A stretch of DNA of 64,000 nucleotides from JAUVXJ01 sp034411995. Lineage in GTDB: Bacteria; Chloroflexota; Anaerolineae; UBA7937; B3-Chlor. Within the stretch, counting starts at the first letter, position 1. Every line of letters begins with the position of its first letter. The notes under the pieces are model-generated. The model had not been told where the DNA came from. It made no database searches and worked only from the letters and a program-made list of their open reading frames with translations. The position numbers and the translations under genes were made by a program. Location of the stretch: the NCBI GenBank assembly GCA_034411995.1, contig DAOUME010000007.1, forward strand, positions 424,738-488,737. The letters run 5' to 3'. Below, piece by piece: positions 1 through 8,435 of the stretch.

Positions 1-666
1 GTCATGGCCGGCATCGACTGGGTCGTGAAGCAGAACGTCCACGTCATGAACCTCTCCCTCTCGGGCCCTCCGTCGGGAGACGGCACTGATGCCTTGTCGG
101 AGACTTGTGACCTGGTCGTCGAGCGAGGCTTCGTGATCTGTTCCGCGGCAGGCAACTCTGGGCCTGGCCCCGGCACCATCGGAGCACCTGGGTGCGCGCG
201 GCAAGTCATCACTGTGGGTGCTTCCACCGACGAGGACACGGTCCTGGAAGCCTCTTCACGCGGACCGACCACAGATGGCCGTGTGAAGCCCGACTTGCTC
301 TTCCCTGGCTCCGGCATCGTGTCTTGCCGCGCCAGAGACACCTCGCTTGGCGAGCCGGTTGATCTGACGTATACGCAGGCGTCAGGGACGAGCATGGCGA
401 CCCCTCACGCGGCAGGAGTAGCTGCGCTTCTCCTGGAGGCTAACCCGGGCCTGACTCCGGCCGAGATCAAGGAACTGATGATGAGCACTGCGGTGGATCT
501 GGGGCTGGAAGAGAACACCGGGGGCGCGGGGCGAGGAGATGCCAGGGCCGCAGTGGGCTCCGCCCGGTTGCCCGATGAGGCGCCCGGGCTTTACGGGTGC
601 CTGCCCCAAATACCGCGCCTGCTCGAGCTGTTGCGTCATCTGTGGCGGCGGGGCAGCGCAGACTGA
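1..666 (+). CDS. Subtilisin-like serine peptidase (S8), C-terminal part; 5' end outside window
   Basis: The frame is open from the first base, so the gene begins upstream. The visible 221 codons cover the second half of an S8 catalytic domain. They include the oxyanion-hole Asn region (AAGNSGPG) and the nucleophile motif GTSMATPHAAG, with the active Ser near residue 131 of the fragment. The Asp and His of the triad must lie upstream. After the catalytic domain there are only about 60 residues ending in a basic tail, with no anchor or sorting signal. The family is mostly secreted endopeptidases; the signal peptide cannot be seen. Substrate is unknown. Family assignment is firm. Confidence 0.9.
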   Translation, partial: VMAGIDWVVKQNVHVMNLSLSGPPSGDGTDALSETCDLVVERGFVICSAAGNSGPGPGTIGAPGCARQVITVGASTDEDTVLEASSRGPTTDGRVKPDLLFPGSGIVSCRARDTSLGEPVDLTYTQASGTSMATPHAAGVAALLLEANPGLTPAEIKELMMSTAVDLGLEENTGGAGRGDARAAVGSARLPDEAPGLYGCLPQIPRLLELLRHLWRRGSAD

Positions 667-714
667 GACCGTCGGTCGCGTCCCGAAGAGGATTGCCGGT
701 CCGGCAGGTCTGAG

Positions 715-730
715 AGCACCACAGGGTGCT
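715..730 (+). terminator. Short hairpin after the subtilase, possible weak terminator
   Basis: AGCACC and GGTGCT form a 6-bp perfect stem around an ACAG loop, about 50 bases after the peptidase stop. It is followed only by GTTC, not a real T-run, so intrinsic termination is doubtful. Confidence 0.25.
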
Positions 731-827
731 GTTCGTGCCGGAACGGACGTGCAGAGGGGTCGTTTCTATGGTTAGCGGCGGAAAGGGTGTCGTGGGCACA
801 GAGAGCTGGCTGCGATCACTTCTGGTG

Positions 828-836
828 TGGTAGAAT
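828..836 (+). promoter_or_regulatory. Extended -10 promoter element before the amidotransferase-like gene
   Basis: TGG-TAGAAT (TAGAAT at 831-836) is a good extended -10 element. No convincing -35 lies 17 bases upstream. The expected start site near 843 leaves almost no leader before the GTG at 846, or about 36 bases before the alternative ATG at 879. Confidence 0.45.
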
Positions 837-845
837 GGAAAGGTA

Positions 846-1796
846 GTGGCTGGTGGTTATCGGGGGCGCAAATGGGGAATGCGTAGGGTCGTCTTGGGCT
901 CGATTTGGCTTGGCGTGATGCTGGCGCTGTCGTTCATTGTTTCGTGCGTCGTCCTCGATCCGCTGGTGCCGCCTACTGCGACTCCCACGCAGACGGCCTC
1001 CCCGACAGCTACCTCCACGTCGACGCCGACTCCGTCACCGACTCCCACGTCGACCAGCACCCCCACGCCCACTCCGGAACCGACCCCTACCCCACGTGGG
1101 CACTTGCAGGTGGCAGTGTTGCTTCACGGCCCTTCTCGTTTCCTCCAGGTGGACAGGGTGCTGGCTGAGAACGATGCCTCTTCCATACCCATCCTGGCCT
1201 ACGCCGGGGATACGATCCCGGACTTGACGACCTTCGACGCCGTGATCCTGTCGGGTGGTGAACACCCGCCGAGTCAGTTCGACAAGGTTCCCTTCTTCCA
1301 AGAAGAAAGGGATAGGGTCCTTGAAGCCATGGACGACGACGTGCCGATCCTGGGCATCTGTCTTGGACATCAGTTGCTGGCTCACTGGTTGGGCGGCCGT
1401 GCGGAAAGGAGCCCGGAGTTCGAAGTGGGATGGCTGGAGGTGACGATCAACGAGGATGGCCTTCAGGACCCGCTGTTGCAGGACGTGGACCAGCGGTTCT
1501 ACGCCTTCCTGTGGCACTGGGACCAGGTCGTCGAGCTTCCCCCTGGAGCTGTGAGCCTGGCCTCATCTGAGCTGTGTCCAGTTCAGGTCTTTCGCTATCG
1601 GGACCTTCCCGTCTGGGGTGTACAGTTCAACCCACAGTATGGTCCGAGCCTGGCCGAGTCCGTGTTGCTTGGTGCCGATTGGCTGGCCGAGCTCGGCATC
1701 GACGCCCAGGAGATGGCGAGTCGAGGATACGAGGTGGATGACGGAAGCCAGCAACGCATCTTCGAGAATTTCTTTGCCTTCGTGCGGCAGCATTGA
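846..1796 (+). CDS. Putative lipoprotein with class I glutamine-amidotransferase fold and altered catalytic triad
   Basis: The 316-residue product opens with a basic stretch, a hydrophobic segment (about 13-33) and a lipobox IVSC (Cys34). A Thr/Pro-rich spacer (about 38-82) follows, typical of an export anchor with a flexible stalk. Residues 85-316 resemble the GATase class I domain: LSGGEHP, then GICLGHQ with the nucleophile-elbow Cys172, then GVQFNPQ. The usual end motif is GVQFHPE; here catalytic His is Asn262 and Glu is Gln264. Known family members hydrolyse glutamine in the cytoplasm. An exported form with a broken triad is unlikely to do so; a binding role or altered chemistry is inference. 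The GTG start sits close behind an extended -10; ATG 879 is a shorter alternative. The gene stands alone. Confidence 0.75.
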   Translation: MAGGYRGRKWGMRRVVLGSIWLGVMLALSFIVSCVVLDPLVPPTATPTQTASPTATSTSTPTPSPTPTSTSTPTPTPEPTPTPRGHLQVAVLLHGPSRFLQVDRVLAENDASSIPILAYAGDTIPDLTTFDAVILSGGEHPPSQFDKVPFFQEERDRVLEAMDDDVPILGICLGHQLLAHWLGGRAERSPEFEVGWLEVTINEDGLQDPLLQDVDQRFYAFLWHWDQVVELPPGAVSLASSELCPVQVFRYRDLPVWGVQFNPQYGPSLAESVLLGADWLAELGIDAQEMASRGYEVDDGSQQRIFENFFAFVRQH

Positions 1797-2045
1797 CTGA
1801 GGATCTGAGCACCCTGCTACCGCCGCTTCTCTGAGGCCATGCACGGCCAGAGTGTGGCGACCATGCTCAGCAGCAGAGCGGTCTGTCGTCGCATCGAAGA
1901 AGAAGCGTGGCCTGTGGGACCTGTGCTGTCCCCTGAAATGCATCGCCAGGGGCGCTCAGATCGGTTCTGGCGCGTTTTTTGGCCGGTATGGGTGTTACGG
2001 GTCTTGCGGCAGTCACAAATGTCGTCCCGTTGGGTTGCGGGAGAG

Positions 2046-2074
2046 TTGAACAATCGGCCGCTTGATGGTATAAT
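2046..2074 (+). promoter_or_regulatory. Sigma-70 type promoter for the tRNA-Leu/tRNA-Gly transcript
   Basis: TTGAAC (2046-2051), a 17-base spacer, then TATAAT (2069-2074) preceded by TGG. The predicted start near 2081 lies four bases before tRNA-Leu. No obvious terminator separates the tRNAs from tig, so the transcript may continue into tig-clpP-clpX. Confidence 0.8.
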
Positions 2075-2084
2075 GACGTGGTGG

Positions 2085-2169
2085 GGGGGAGTGTCGGAAC
2101 TGGAAGACGAGCGTGATTTAGGATCACGTGGAGTAATCCGTGTGGGTTCGAGTCCCACCTTCCCCACCA
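2085..2169 (+). tRNA. tRNA-Leu (anticodon UAG), CCA encoded
   Basis: Acceptor stem GGGGGAG pairs with CTTCCCC (2159-2165, one G-U). The discriminator is A2166 and CCA follows at 2167-2169. The anticodon stem CGTGA/TCACG encloses loop TTTAGGA, giving anticodon TAG. A variable arm GGA-GTAA-TCC marks a class II tRNA, as expected for Leu. The T arm is GTGGG-TTCGAGT-CCCAC. Confidence 0.97.
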
Positions 2170-2183
2170 GAGCAGTGTAGCAA

Positions 2184-2256
<73 letters not shown>

Positions 2257-2359
2257 TTTCTTTATGCCGGGAGCCTGGCAGCGGGCCGGGTCTGGTGGTC
2301 ATTCTCGGAGGCACCGTAGCCAGGTGTCATGCCAGTTTACGGGAGGTTGTACAGTTCAG

Positions 2360-3733
2360 TTGCAGGTTGCTACGAAGGAGTTGGAGAACAGACAGGCTGT
2401 CCTGACCGCGACCCTCGACGAGGAGTGGCTGGATCCTTTCATGAAGACCGCCTCGCGGCGGCTAGCGTCGAGGGTGGAGATCCCGGGATTCCGGAAAGGC
2501 AAGGCCCCACATCGGGTGGTGCTGAGCCACATGGGGCGGGAGGCCCTGGTCAGAGAAGTGCTGGAAGACCTGGGACAGGCAGCGTATGAAGAGGCGGTAC
2601 GAGAGAGCGGGCTGGAGCCCATTCAGTTGGACGACTTCGAGATCTCCGAGTGGGAACCATTGACTCTGCGTCTGTCGGTATCCTTGCCGCCGGTGGTGGA
2701 CCTTGGAGATTATCACAGCATACCTGTGGACCTGGAAGAGGTTGAGGTTGCAGACGGGGACGTAGACACCGTGCTGAAGGATCTTCAGGAGCAGTATGCG
2801 GAAAGGGTCTCCGTGGACAGGTCGGCGCGACTCGCTGATCTTGCAGTGTCGGATGTCGAGGGCACGGTCGGGGATCGTGTGGTGCTCAAACTCGAGGAAC
2901 AAGAGTACGAGCTCCAGGAGGGTAGCGACGCCCCAGTGCCTGACTTCGCTGACAAGCTGGTGGGGATGTCACCTGGGGAAGAGAAGAGCTTCAACCTCAC
3001 CTTCCCTGACGACTATGGGGATGAGGATCTGGCTGGCCTGGACGTTTCTTTCCTGGTCCGTCTTCATAGCCTTCAAGAGAAGCACCTTCCTGCGGTGGAT
3101 GACGAACTGGCGAAGATGGTTGGCGGTTTTGAAGATGTCGAGAAGCTGCGTCAAGAGATCGCGCAGGACTTGCACGCGCGTCGCTGGGCCCAGCGACAGG
3201 ACGAGTCGGCGGAACGACTCCTCGACGCTCTCCTGGAGCAAGCTGAGATCGACTCGCCGCCTACGTTCGTCAACGGAGAGTTGGAGTCCATGGTCAGGGG
3301 GCTGGCCTATGATCTTCAGAGGCAGGGTTTCACTCTGGACGGCTACTTGAAGACCACTGACAGGAGTGTGGAGGATCTGGTCGAGGAGTTTCGCCCCGGT
3401 GCGGAGAAGCGTGTGAGCAAGTCCTTGATCCTCGCCCAACTGGTCAAAGAGGAGGGCGTGGAGGTGGAGGATGCGGAGATAGAGCAAGAGATTGCGGGCA
3501 TGACCCGCGTGTATGGACAGGAGAAAGACGCCCTGCGTGATGCTCTCCTCCGAAACGAGCAGATAAGAGAAGAGATCAGAAACAAGCTGTACGGCCGCAA
3601 GGTGGTCCAAGGCCTTGCAGGGCTGTCTGAGGGGATCGAGGGCCAGCAAGTAGACCCCGGTGCTGCTGGGACAGACGACGAAGAAACGCCGAGGGACGAG
3701 GACGCGCCCGCAGAGCCAGCAGCAGCCGACTAG
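2360..3733 (+). CDS. tig: Trigger factor, ribosome-associated chaperone and prolyl isomerase
   Basis: About 457 residues, a normal trigger factor length. Domains in order: ribosome-binding N domain with the signature GFRKGKAP near residue 45; FKBP-type PPIase domain (about 150-240); and a helical C-terminal chaperone domain ending in an acidic, Ala/Pro-rich tail. The frame stays open back to ATG 2264, next to tRNA-Gly, but that ATG lacks a ribosome site and family homology starts at QVATKELENRQ. TTG 2360 is preferred, 13 bases after GGGAGG, a rather long spacing; GTG 2324 is another option. It leads tig-clpP-clpX, the common order. It folds nascent chains at the exit tunnel. Confidence 0.93.
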   Translation: MQVATKELENRQAVLTATLDEEWLDPFMKTASRRLASRVEIPGFRKGKAPHRVVLSHMGREALVREVLEDLGQAAYEEAVRESGLEPIQLDDFEISEWEPLTLRLSVSLPPVVDLGDYHSIPVDLEEVEVADGDVDTVLKDLQEQYAERVSVDRSARLADLAVSDVEGTVGDRVVLKLEEQEYELQEGSDAPVPDFADKLVGMSPGEEKSFNLTFPDDYGDEDLAGLDVSFLVRLHSLQEKHLPAVDDELAKMVGGFEDVEKLRQEIAQDLHARRWAQRQDESAERLLDALLEQAEIDSPPTFVNGELESMVRGLAYDLQRQGFTLDGYLKTTDRSVEDLVEEFRPGAEKRVSKSLILAQLVKEEGVEVEDAEIEQEIAGMTRVYGQEKDALRDALLRNEQIREEIRNKLYGRKVVQGLAGLSEGIEGQQVDPGAAGTDDEETPRDEDAPAEPAAAD

Positions 3734-3754
3734 GGAAGGGCTCTCATCCCTTCC
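3734..3754 (+). other. Hairpin between tig and clpP
   Basis: GGAAGGG and CCCTTCC form a perfect 7-bp stem around a 7-base loop just after the tig stop. No T-run follows, so it is more likely an mRNA-stabilising or processing structure than a terminator. Confidence 0.4.
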
Positions 3755-3786
3755 AAGCAAGGAGAGGTTCGTCTGGAGGTAGTTCC

Positions 3787-4392
3787 ATGGATAGTCTCAT
3801 TCCTGTGGTCATTGAATCAACGGGCAGGGGCGAGCGCGCTTACGATATCTACTCCCTTCTTCTGAAGGAAAGGATAGTATTCCTGGGCATGCCGATCGAT
3901 GATAATGTGGCAAACCTCATCATCGCCCAGTTGCTCTTCTTGGAGCGGGAGGATCCGGACAAGGACATCCATCTTTACATAAACAGCCCAGGGGGCATGA
4001 TTTACCCGGGATTGGCCATTTACGATACCATGCGGTTGATCAAAGCCCCGGTGTCGACCATCTGCGTGGGATCCACAGCGAGCCTGGCCACTGTCCTTCT
4101 GGCAGCGGGAACGAAGGGCAGGAGGTACGGCCTTCCCAACTGCACGATACACATGCACCCGGCAGGAGGGGGGGTACGCGGGTACGCGCCTGACGTGGAG
4201 ATCCAGGCGCGCGAGTTGCTGCGTATGCAGACCAAGATACACGAGATACTGTCTGTGGCCACCGGGCAGACGGTGGAGAAGATTGCCCACGACTTCGATC
4301 GGGACTATTTCATGGACGCCGAGGGAGGAGTGGAGTACGGTATCATCGATGAGATACTCACTGGGCCGGCCGACGAGGAGGACGAAGAGTAA
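3787..4392 (+). CDS. clpP: ATP-dependent Clp protease, proteolytic subunit
   Basis: 201 residues, normal for ClpP. The catalytic Ser lies in GSTASLATVLLAAG, the His in TIHMHPAGG, and the family tail FDRDYFMDAEGGVEYGIIDEI carries the Asp region. A GGAGG element seven bases before the ATG supports the start. The product forms the double heptameric peptidase chamber in the cytoplasm and is fed by the ClpX hexamer encoded next. Its stop overlaps the clpX start (TAATG), so the two are translationally coupled. The N-terminal propeptide is very short or absent. Confidence 0.97.
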   Translation: MDSLIPVVIESTGRGERAYDIYSLLLKERIVFLGMPIDDNVANLIIAQLLFLEREDPDKDIHLYINSPGGMIYPGLAIYDTMRLIKAPVSTICVGSTASLATVLLAAGTKGRRYGLPNCTIHMHPAGGGVRGYAPDVEIQARELLRMQTKIHEILSVATGQTVEKIAHDFDRDYFMDAEGGVEYGIIDEILTGPADEEDEE

Positions 4393-5648
4393 TGTCCGGA
4401 ATGGCTTCGGAGCACGTGCGCTACTGCTCCTTCTGCAGTAGGCCACACAATCAGGTGGGACGCCTGATCGCAGGCCCCGGGTCTGTCAGCATCTGCGACG
4501 AGTGCGTCGAACTGTGTCGAGAGATACTTGCAGAAGAGGAACCGGCGGTCCTTCCTAACCCGGCTCCTGTGGGCAAGATCCTGTCGCCAAAGGAGTTGTG
4601 TGATCGACTGGATGAGTACGTCATCGGACAGGATCAAGCCAAGCGCGTGCTGTCCGTGGCCGTTTACAACCACTACAAACGAGTCTTCGCCGGTGCGCTG
4701 GTCGATGACGTGGAGCTTCAGAAGACCAACATCCTGCTCATCGGGCCCACCGGGTGTGGAAAGACGCTCCTGGCCGAGACGCTGGCGAGGATACTCGATG
4801 TCCCGTTCACCATTGCGGATGCCACGTCGCTGACGGAAGCGGGATACGTGGGCGAGGACGTGGAGAATATCCTCCTACGGCTGATCCAGGCGGCGGACTT
4901 CGACCTGGCGCGGGCGGAGAAGGGCATCGTGTACGTGGACGAGATAGACAAGACCGCCCGCAAAGCCGGTGACAACCCCTCCATAACTCGCGACGTGTCT
5001 GGGGAAGGGGTTCAGCAGGCGTTGCTCAAGATCATCGAAGGCACGGTGGCCAACGTGCCCCCTCAAGGCGGCCGGAAGCACCCTCATCAGGATTTCATAC
5101 AACTGGACACCACGGACGTGCTCTTCATCTGCGGCGGCTCCTTCGAGGGGCTGGACTCCATCGTTGCCGAACGTGTTGGCGGCAGAAAACCGATCGGTTT
5201 CGCGGATAAGGAAGCGCAGGGGAAGCAGGAGTTGACTTCAGCGGATCTACTGCGCATGGTCATCGCCGACGACCTGCTGAAGTATGGCCTGATCCCCGAG
5301 TTTGTCGGTCGTCTGCCCATGGTGGTGAGCGTGGACCCGCTGGACAAGGAGACCATGGTCAGGATCCTCCAGGAGCCGAAGAACGCCCTCGTCAAGCAGT
5401 TCAAGAAGCTTCTGGCTCTGGACAATGTGGAGCTGGTTTTCACTGACGAGGCGTTGGAAGCGGCTGCTGAGAAGGCTCTGGAATACAGAACAGGGGCGAG
5501 AGGTCTGCGGACCATCATCGAGCAGGTCCTGCTGGACACCATGTTCGAGATTCCTTCTCTGCGGAACGTTCGCCGCTGCCAGATCACCAAAGAGGTCATC
5601 AACGGGGAGGCAGAGCCGGAGCTGGTCTACTGGTCTGAGACCGCCTAG
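4392..5648 (+). CDS. clpX: ATP-dependent Clp protease ATP-binding subunit ClpX
   Basis: 418 residues. An N-terminal zinc-binding domain has two CxxC pairs (CSFCSRP and CDECVELC). The AAA+ module has Walker A GPTGCGKT, Walker B IVYVDEIDK and a substrate-gripping pore loop in GYVGEDVE. The C-terminal half carries sensor 2 in RTGARGLR. ClpX unfolds tagged proteins and passes them to ClpP; SmpB/tmRNA-tagged products are a classic substrate class, and smpB is in this window. The ATG overlaps the clpP stop by one base, and a terminator follows closely. Confidence 0.97.
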   Translation: MSGMASEHVRYCSFCSRPHNQVGRLIAGPGSVSICDECVELCREILAEEEPAVLPNPAPVGKILSPKELCDRLDEYVIGQDQAKRVLSVAVYNHYKRVFAGALVDDVELQKTNILLIGPTGCGKTLLAETLARILDVPFTIADATSLTEAGYVGEDVENILLRLIQAADFDLARAEKGIVYVDEIDKTARKAGDNPSITRDVSGEGVQQALLKIIEGTVANVPPQGGRKHPHQDFIQLDTTDVLFICGGSFEGLDSIVAERVGGRKPIGFADKEAQGKQELTSADLLRMVIADDLLKYGLIPEFVGRLPMVVSVDPLDKETMVRILQEPKNALVKQFKKLLALDNVELVFTDEALEAAAEKALEYRTGARGLRTIIEQVLLDTMFEIPSLRNVRRCQITKEVINGEAEPELVYWSETA

Positions 5649-5673
5649 CAGGGCGAGGAGTCACAGGAACTCA

Positions 5674-5710
5674 AAGGGCCCACTCCACGGAGGGATGGGC
5701 CTCTTTTCTT
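5674..5710 (+). terminator. Intrinsic terminator after clpX
   Basis: GGCCCA (5677-5682) pairs with TGGGCC (5696-5701). The stem continues as TCC/GGG across a mismatch to a five-base loop, and TCTTTTCTT follows. It lies between convergent clpX and the glycosyltransferase gene; the hairpin may serve both strands, but the T-run is on the plus side. Confidence 0.75.
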
Positions 5711-5744
5711 GCCTCGAAATGTTGCCTGCTCTGAACCAGACACT

Positions 5745-7049
5745 CTACTCGCAGCAGCCGATGGTGGATGCGGCGTCACCACTATCTCTGCAGCAGACCT
5801 GAGGAAGACCGTGGGTCACGAGCTCACGGTAGGCAGCGATGATTTGTCGCGCGACAATGGGCCAGCCGTAGCGCCTGGCCACGGTCGCTGCCTGCTGCCC
5901 CATCTCCTGTCGCAGTCGTTCGTCGGTCAGCAACTGTGACAGCTTCTCGGCCAGCGCCTGGGGGTCGTCGTTAGGCACGAGAAAGCCGGTGCTCCCTTCG
6001 CGCACCGTGAAGGTCAAGCCACCAACCCTGGAAGCGATGACGGGCGTACCACAGGCCATGGCTTCCAGGGCGACCATGCCGAACGACTCGTAGTGGGAAG
6101 GTACCACACAGACCTCAGCGGCAGAGTAGTGGAAGGGCAGGGCCTCCTGATCTCTCTTTCCCAGGAATGTCACCACGTCGGCGATGCCGAGGTTCTCGCG
6201 CATCTCCTGCAAGCGTGCCATCTCGCGGTTCATGTTGGCAGAGTCCACGTCAGGTTCGCCCCCAATGACACACAGGCAGATGTCGTCTCGCAGATGCTTG
6301 TGCTCCTCCAGCACCAGAGCCATAGCCTCGATGAGCACGTCTATGCCCTTCAAAGGTTCTATCCGACCCACGAAGAGTACCAGCTTGTGACCCACTGGCA
6401 TATCCAGATAAGCTCGGGACTCCACCCGGGAGCGCGGGTAGAATAGTTCCAGATCGACTCCGCAGGGGACCACCTCGATCTTCGCCGGGTCGGCGCCATA
6501 GAGCCAGATCATCTGCGCTTTTTCCAGGGGGTTAGCGGCTATCAAGCGGTCAACGGAGTTGATGACTTCTCGCTCGCTCTCCACACGGAGCGGGGTTTCC
6601 AGATCGGCCGCGCTCTTGGCGACTCGGTTTTTCAGCTTGCCCAGGGTATGGAACATGTGCATCGCTGGCGTGTTCCATTCTCTCCGGAGTCGCCGGGCGA
6701 CCAGGCCGGAGAGCCAGTAGTGGCTGTGGACAATGTGGTACGCCAGGTCCTCGCGGCGGGTGAACTCCAGCAGATTGTCTGTGAACTCCTCGATGTGGTC
6801 GTAGACCAGGTTCTTGTTGTAGGGCTCTTCCGGGCCGGCCCTCAGGTGGATCACTCGCGCGTTGGGGCCCAGATCGATGACGCGGGGAGCATCCGGGTTC
6901 TGGGAGCGGGTGAACACATCCACTACGAACCCTCGGCGTCCCAGCTCGCGGCTGAGATCCCTGACGTACACATTCATGCCGCCGGTCTCCTTGCCGCCCA
7001 GGGCTGCTTTGGGGCAGGTATGGACACTCAACATCGCTATTCTATACAT
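5745..7049 (-). CDS. Glycosyltransferase family 4, MshA/sucrose-phosphate-synthase-like
   Basis: 434 residues with GT-B architecture. The N-terminal domain starts MYRIAMLSVHTCP and carries the acceptor-side loop GGKETGGMNVYVRDL seen in MshA and sucrose-phosphate synthases. The C-terminal domain has VGRIEPLKGIDVLIEA and the nucleotide-sugar motif ESFGMVALEAMACGTPVIAS with the paired Glu of this family. It transfers a sugar from an activated donor in the cytoplasm; acceptor and donor cannot be read from sequence. Its start overlaps the upstream acetyltransferase by eight bases, so the two form one transcript, perhaps for a surface polysaccharide or a small glycoside. MshA activity would need mshB-D elsewhere. 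Confidence 0.88.
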   Translation of the reverse strand: MYRIAMLSVHTCPKAALGGKETGGMNVYVRDLSRELGRRGFVVDVFTRSQNPDAPRVIDLGPNARVIHLRAGPEEPYNKNLVYDHIEEFTDNLLEFTRREDLAYHIVHSHYWLSGLVARRLRREWNTPAMHMFHTLGKLKNRVAKSAADLETPLRVESEREVINSVDRLIAANPLEKAQMIWLYGADPAKIEVVPCGVDLELFYPRSRVESRAYLDMPVGHKLVLFVGRIEPLKGIDVLIEAMALVLEEHKHLRDDICLCVIGGEPDVDSANMNREMARLQEMRENLGIADVVTFLGKRDQEALPFHYSAAEVCVVPSHYESFGMVALEAMACGTPVIASRVGGLTFTVREGSTGFLVPNDDPQALAEKLSQLLTDERLRQEMGQQAATVARRYGWPIVARQIIAAYRELVTHGLPQVCCRDSGDAASTIGCCE

Positions 7050-8088
7050 CGCCGCCGCCTAGCCTCGCCAGTCGCAGGTTGTAGATCTCGGTCCGCACTG
7101 CGCCGAAGCGGTATTTGTATTCCTCTTCCCCGCGCAGGAAATCGAAGACCTTGAGTCCTCGTTCGATGGCGTCCCGGATGCAGTAGGCCAGAAGGACGAT
7201 GCCCGTGCTCAGGGAAGGGTACAGGTCGGGTTCATAACCGGAGTTGTAGACCAGGAAAGCATCGCCCCATTGGAAACAGAACATGGAGGCCACCTTCTCG
7301 TCGTCGACCGTTAGGGCCGCAAGCCTCAGCCATCCGTGGTCGAGCGAGCTGTGAGCGATCTTACGAAAAAAACCTTGCCTTCTCTCGTCCATGAACGCCT
7401 GCTTGTGGCCACCACTCCGGCGGTGCAGCCGCACAAAGTCGTCCACCTCCTCGTCAAGCGCCGCGGGATCATCCGCGTACTGCCAGTGAATGGCTGCTTC
7501 GCGACTGGCCTTGCCCATCTTCCGGCGCACCTCGTGACGCTGCTTCCTGTTGAGCGCTGAGAGATAATCTTCCCACGTTGAGGGGAGAGCGATGACGGGA
7601 CATACCCCCTCGACGCGCGACACGACCTCGACTTGGCGCGAGCGCGCGGCGAGCGCCGGCAGGAGCTTCAGAGTTGGGGATGTCGAGGGCACGTTGTGAA
7701 GGTCCAGCACGTCCCAGGCGTCACCGTGTTCGTTGGTCAGAAAATGCCACAGGGCGCCGTATACCTTCTCTGCTCGGTCATCCGCGACCACCAGCACGTC
7801 GAGATAGTCGGAGAGATCGACTCCGCCTACGAGCTGAAGTGTCCGAGGACCCTCCAAAGTCGGCAGGGAGCACAGCGGCGCCAGGCCGACCAGCTCGCCA
7901 ACGTCGCGGACGGCCAGGATGGACAACTGCGCCTGCTCGCCGAACTGGTCCCACCAGATGTTTTGCCACTCCCAGGAAAGGAACACTGTGCTGCCACTGC
8001 TGCGCCTGAGCAGGGCCTCCCAATCCTGCTTCAAATCCGAGAATGCGCCGTCGCCGGTATGGATCTCTACACTCAGTTTCTTGCTCAC
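7042..8088 (-). CDS. GNAT acetyltransferase, CelD/BcsL (FemAB-like) family
   Basis: 348 residues matching the double-GNAT CelD/BcsL group: WEALLRRSSGSTVFLSWEWQ at the N-terminus, and in the second domain the DFVRLHRRSG and FCFQWGDAFLVYNSGYEPDLYP stretches, ending FDFLRGEEEYKYRFG. Such proteins usually act in exopolysaccharide or cell-surface biosynthesis by acyl or aminoacyl transfer; the substrate is unknown. The GTG start follows GGAGATAGGAC. A TATAAT lies only 12 bases upstream, so the leader would be very short. The downstream glycosyltransferase overlaps it. Confidence 0.85.
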   Translation of the reverse strand: MSKKLSVEIHTGDGAFSDLKQDWEALLRRSSGSTVFLSWEWQNIWWDQFGEQAQLSILAVRDVGELVGLAPLCSLPTLEGPRTLQLVGGVDLSDYLDVLVVADDRAEKVYGALWHFLTNEHGDAWDVLDLHNVPSTSPTLKLLPALAARSRQVEVVSRVEGVCPVIALPSTWEDYLSALNRKQRHEVRRKMGKASREAAIHWQYADDPAALDEEVDDFVRLHRRSGGHKQAFMDERRQGFFRKIAHSSLDHGWLRLAALTVDDEKVASMFCFQWGDAFLVYNSGYEPDLYPSLSTGIVLLAYCIRDAIERGLKVFDFLRGEEEYKYRFGAVRTEIYNLRLARLGGGDV

Positions 8089-8099
8089 GTCCTATCTCC

Positions 8100-8105
8100 A
8101 TTATA
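8100..8105 (-). promoter_or_regulatory. -10 element for the acetyltransferase-glycosyltransferase pair
   Basis: On the minus strand this reads TATAAT. The predicted start near 8093 gives a leader of about five bases before GTG 8088. No good -35 is seen. Confidence 0.45.
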
Positions 8106-8227
8106 GCCGTTTACGCAGCAGGGTGCTAGGAAGCTTGATTCCCCATCAGCGTGCTGAACAGCGAACCACGCAGGAGCTGCCGCTTCATACATCGTGACTC
8201 CTGTCATCCTACCTGGCTTTCTTCAGC

Positions 8228-8256
8228 TTGCGCTGGTTTCACAAGTGTGCTACAAT
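8228..8256 (+). promoter_or_regulatory. Promoter of the 6S-like RNA
   Basis: TTGCGC (8228-8233), exactly 17 bases, then TACAAT (8251-8256) preceded by TGC, an extended -10. Start is predicted at 8263, which is exactly where the closing helix of the downstream RNA begins. No reading frame fits this promoter. Confidence 0.75.
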
Positions 8257-8262
8257 CCGGCT

Positions 8263-8430
8263 GCGTCTCCTATCGTGCACGTGATGCTGTGATCAACGTT
8301 TTGAGCCAATACCTCGTTACAGGGAGCCGATCTCTGGAGGTTCTGTCCGCGAGGGCACAACCGATGGGTAGGCACCCACCTGCCACGGCAGGTTCAAAAC
8401 AATGATAGCACACGGCAAGATGGGGGACGC
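8263..8430 (+). ncRNA. ssrS: Candidate 6S RNA (RNA polymerase regulator)
   Basis: The first and last bases pair in a 12-bp helix: 8263-8274 with 8419-8430. Further helices continue inward with small interruptions: 8277-8278/8415-8416, CGTG 8280-8283 with CACG 8411-8414, TGCT/AGCA, ATCA/TGAT, and GTTTTGAGCC (8298-8307) with GGTTCAAAAC (8391-8400). Inside this is a large bubble whose 3' side can form a small hairpin (ACCTGC-CACG-GCAGGT), and an apical hairpin GGTT...AACC near 8339-8362 with loop GCGA. A rod of about 170 bases with a central bubble, from its own strong promoter, is the hallmark of 6S RNA, which traps the housekeeping holoenzyme. There is no sequence match to cite; the call rests on architecture. 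Confidence 0.7.
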
Positions 8431-8435
8431 AGGTG

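Noticed and set aside
970..1095. Short tandem repeat in the amidotransferase-like gene
   Set aside because: It is simply the Thr/Pro-rich stalk coded with varied codons; no exact repeat unit.
1817..2180. Overlapping frames of 113-116 codons on both strands across tRNA-Leu
   Set aside because: They run through a complete tRNA and its promoter, have no ribosome site and no recognisable sequence.
8151..8405. 84-codon plus-strand frame before the cupin gene
   Set aside because: Covers the promoter and 5' half of the 6S-like RNA; no ribosome site and no protein resemblance.
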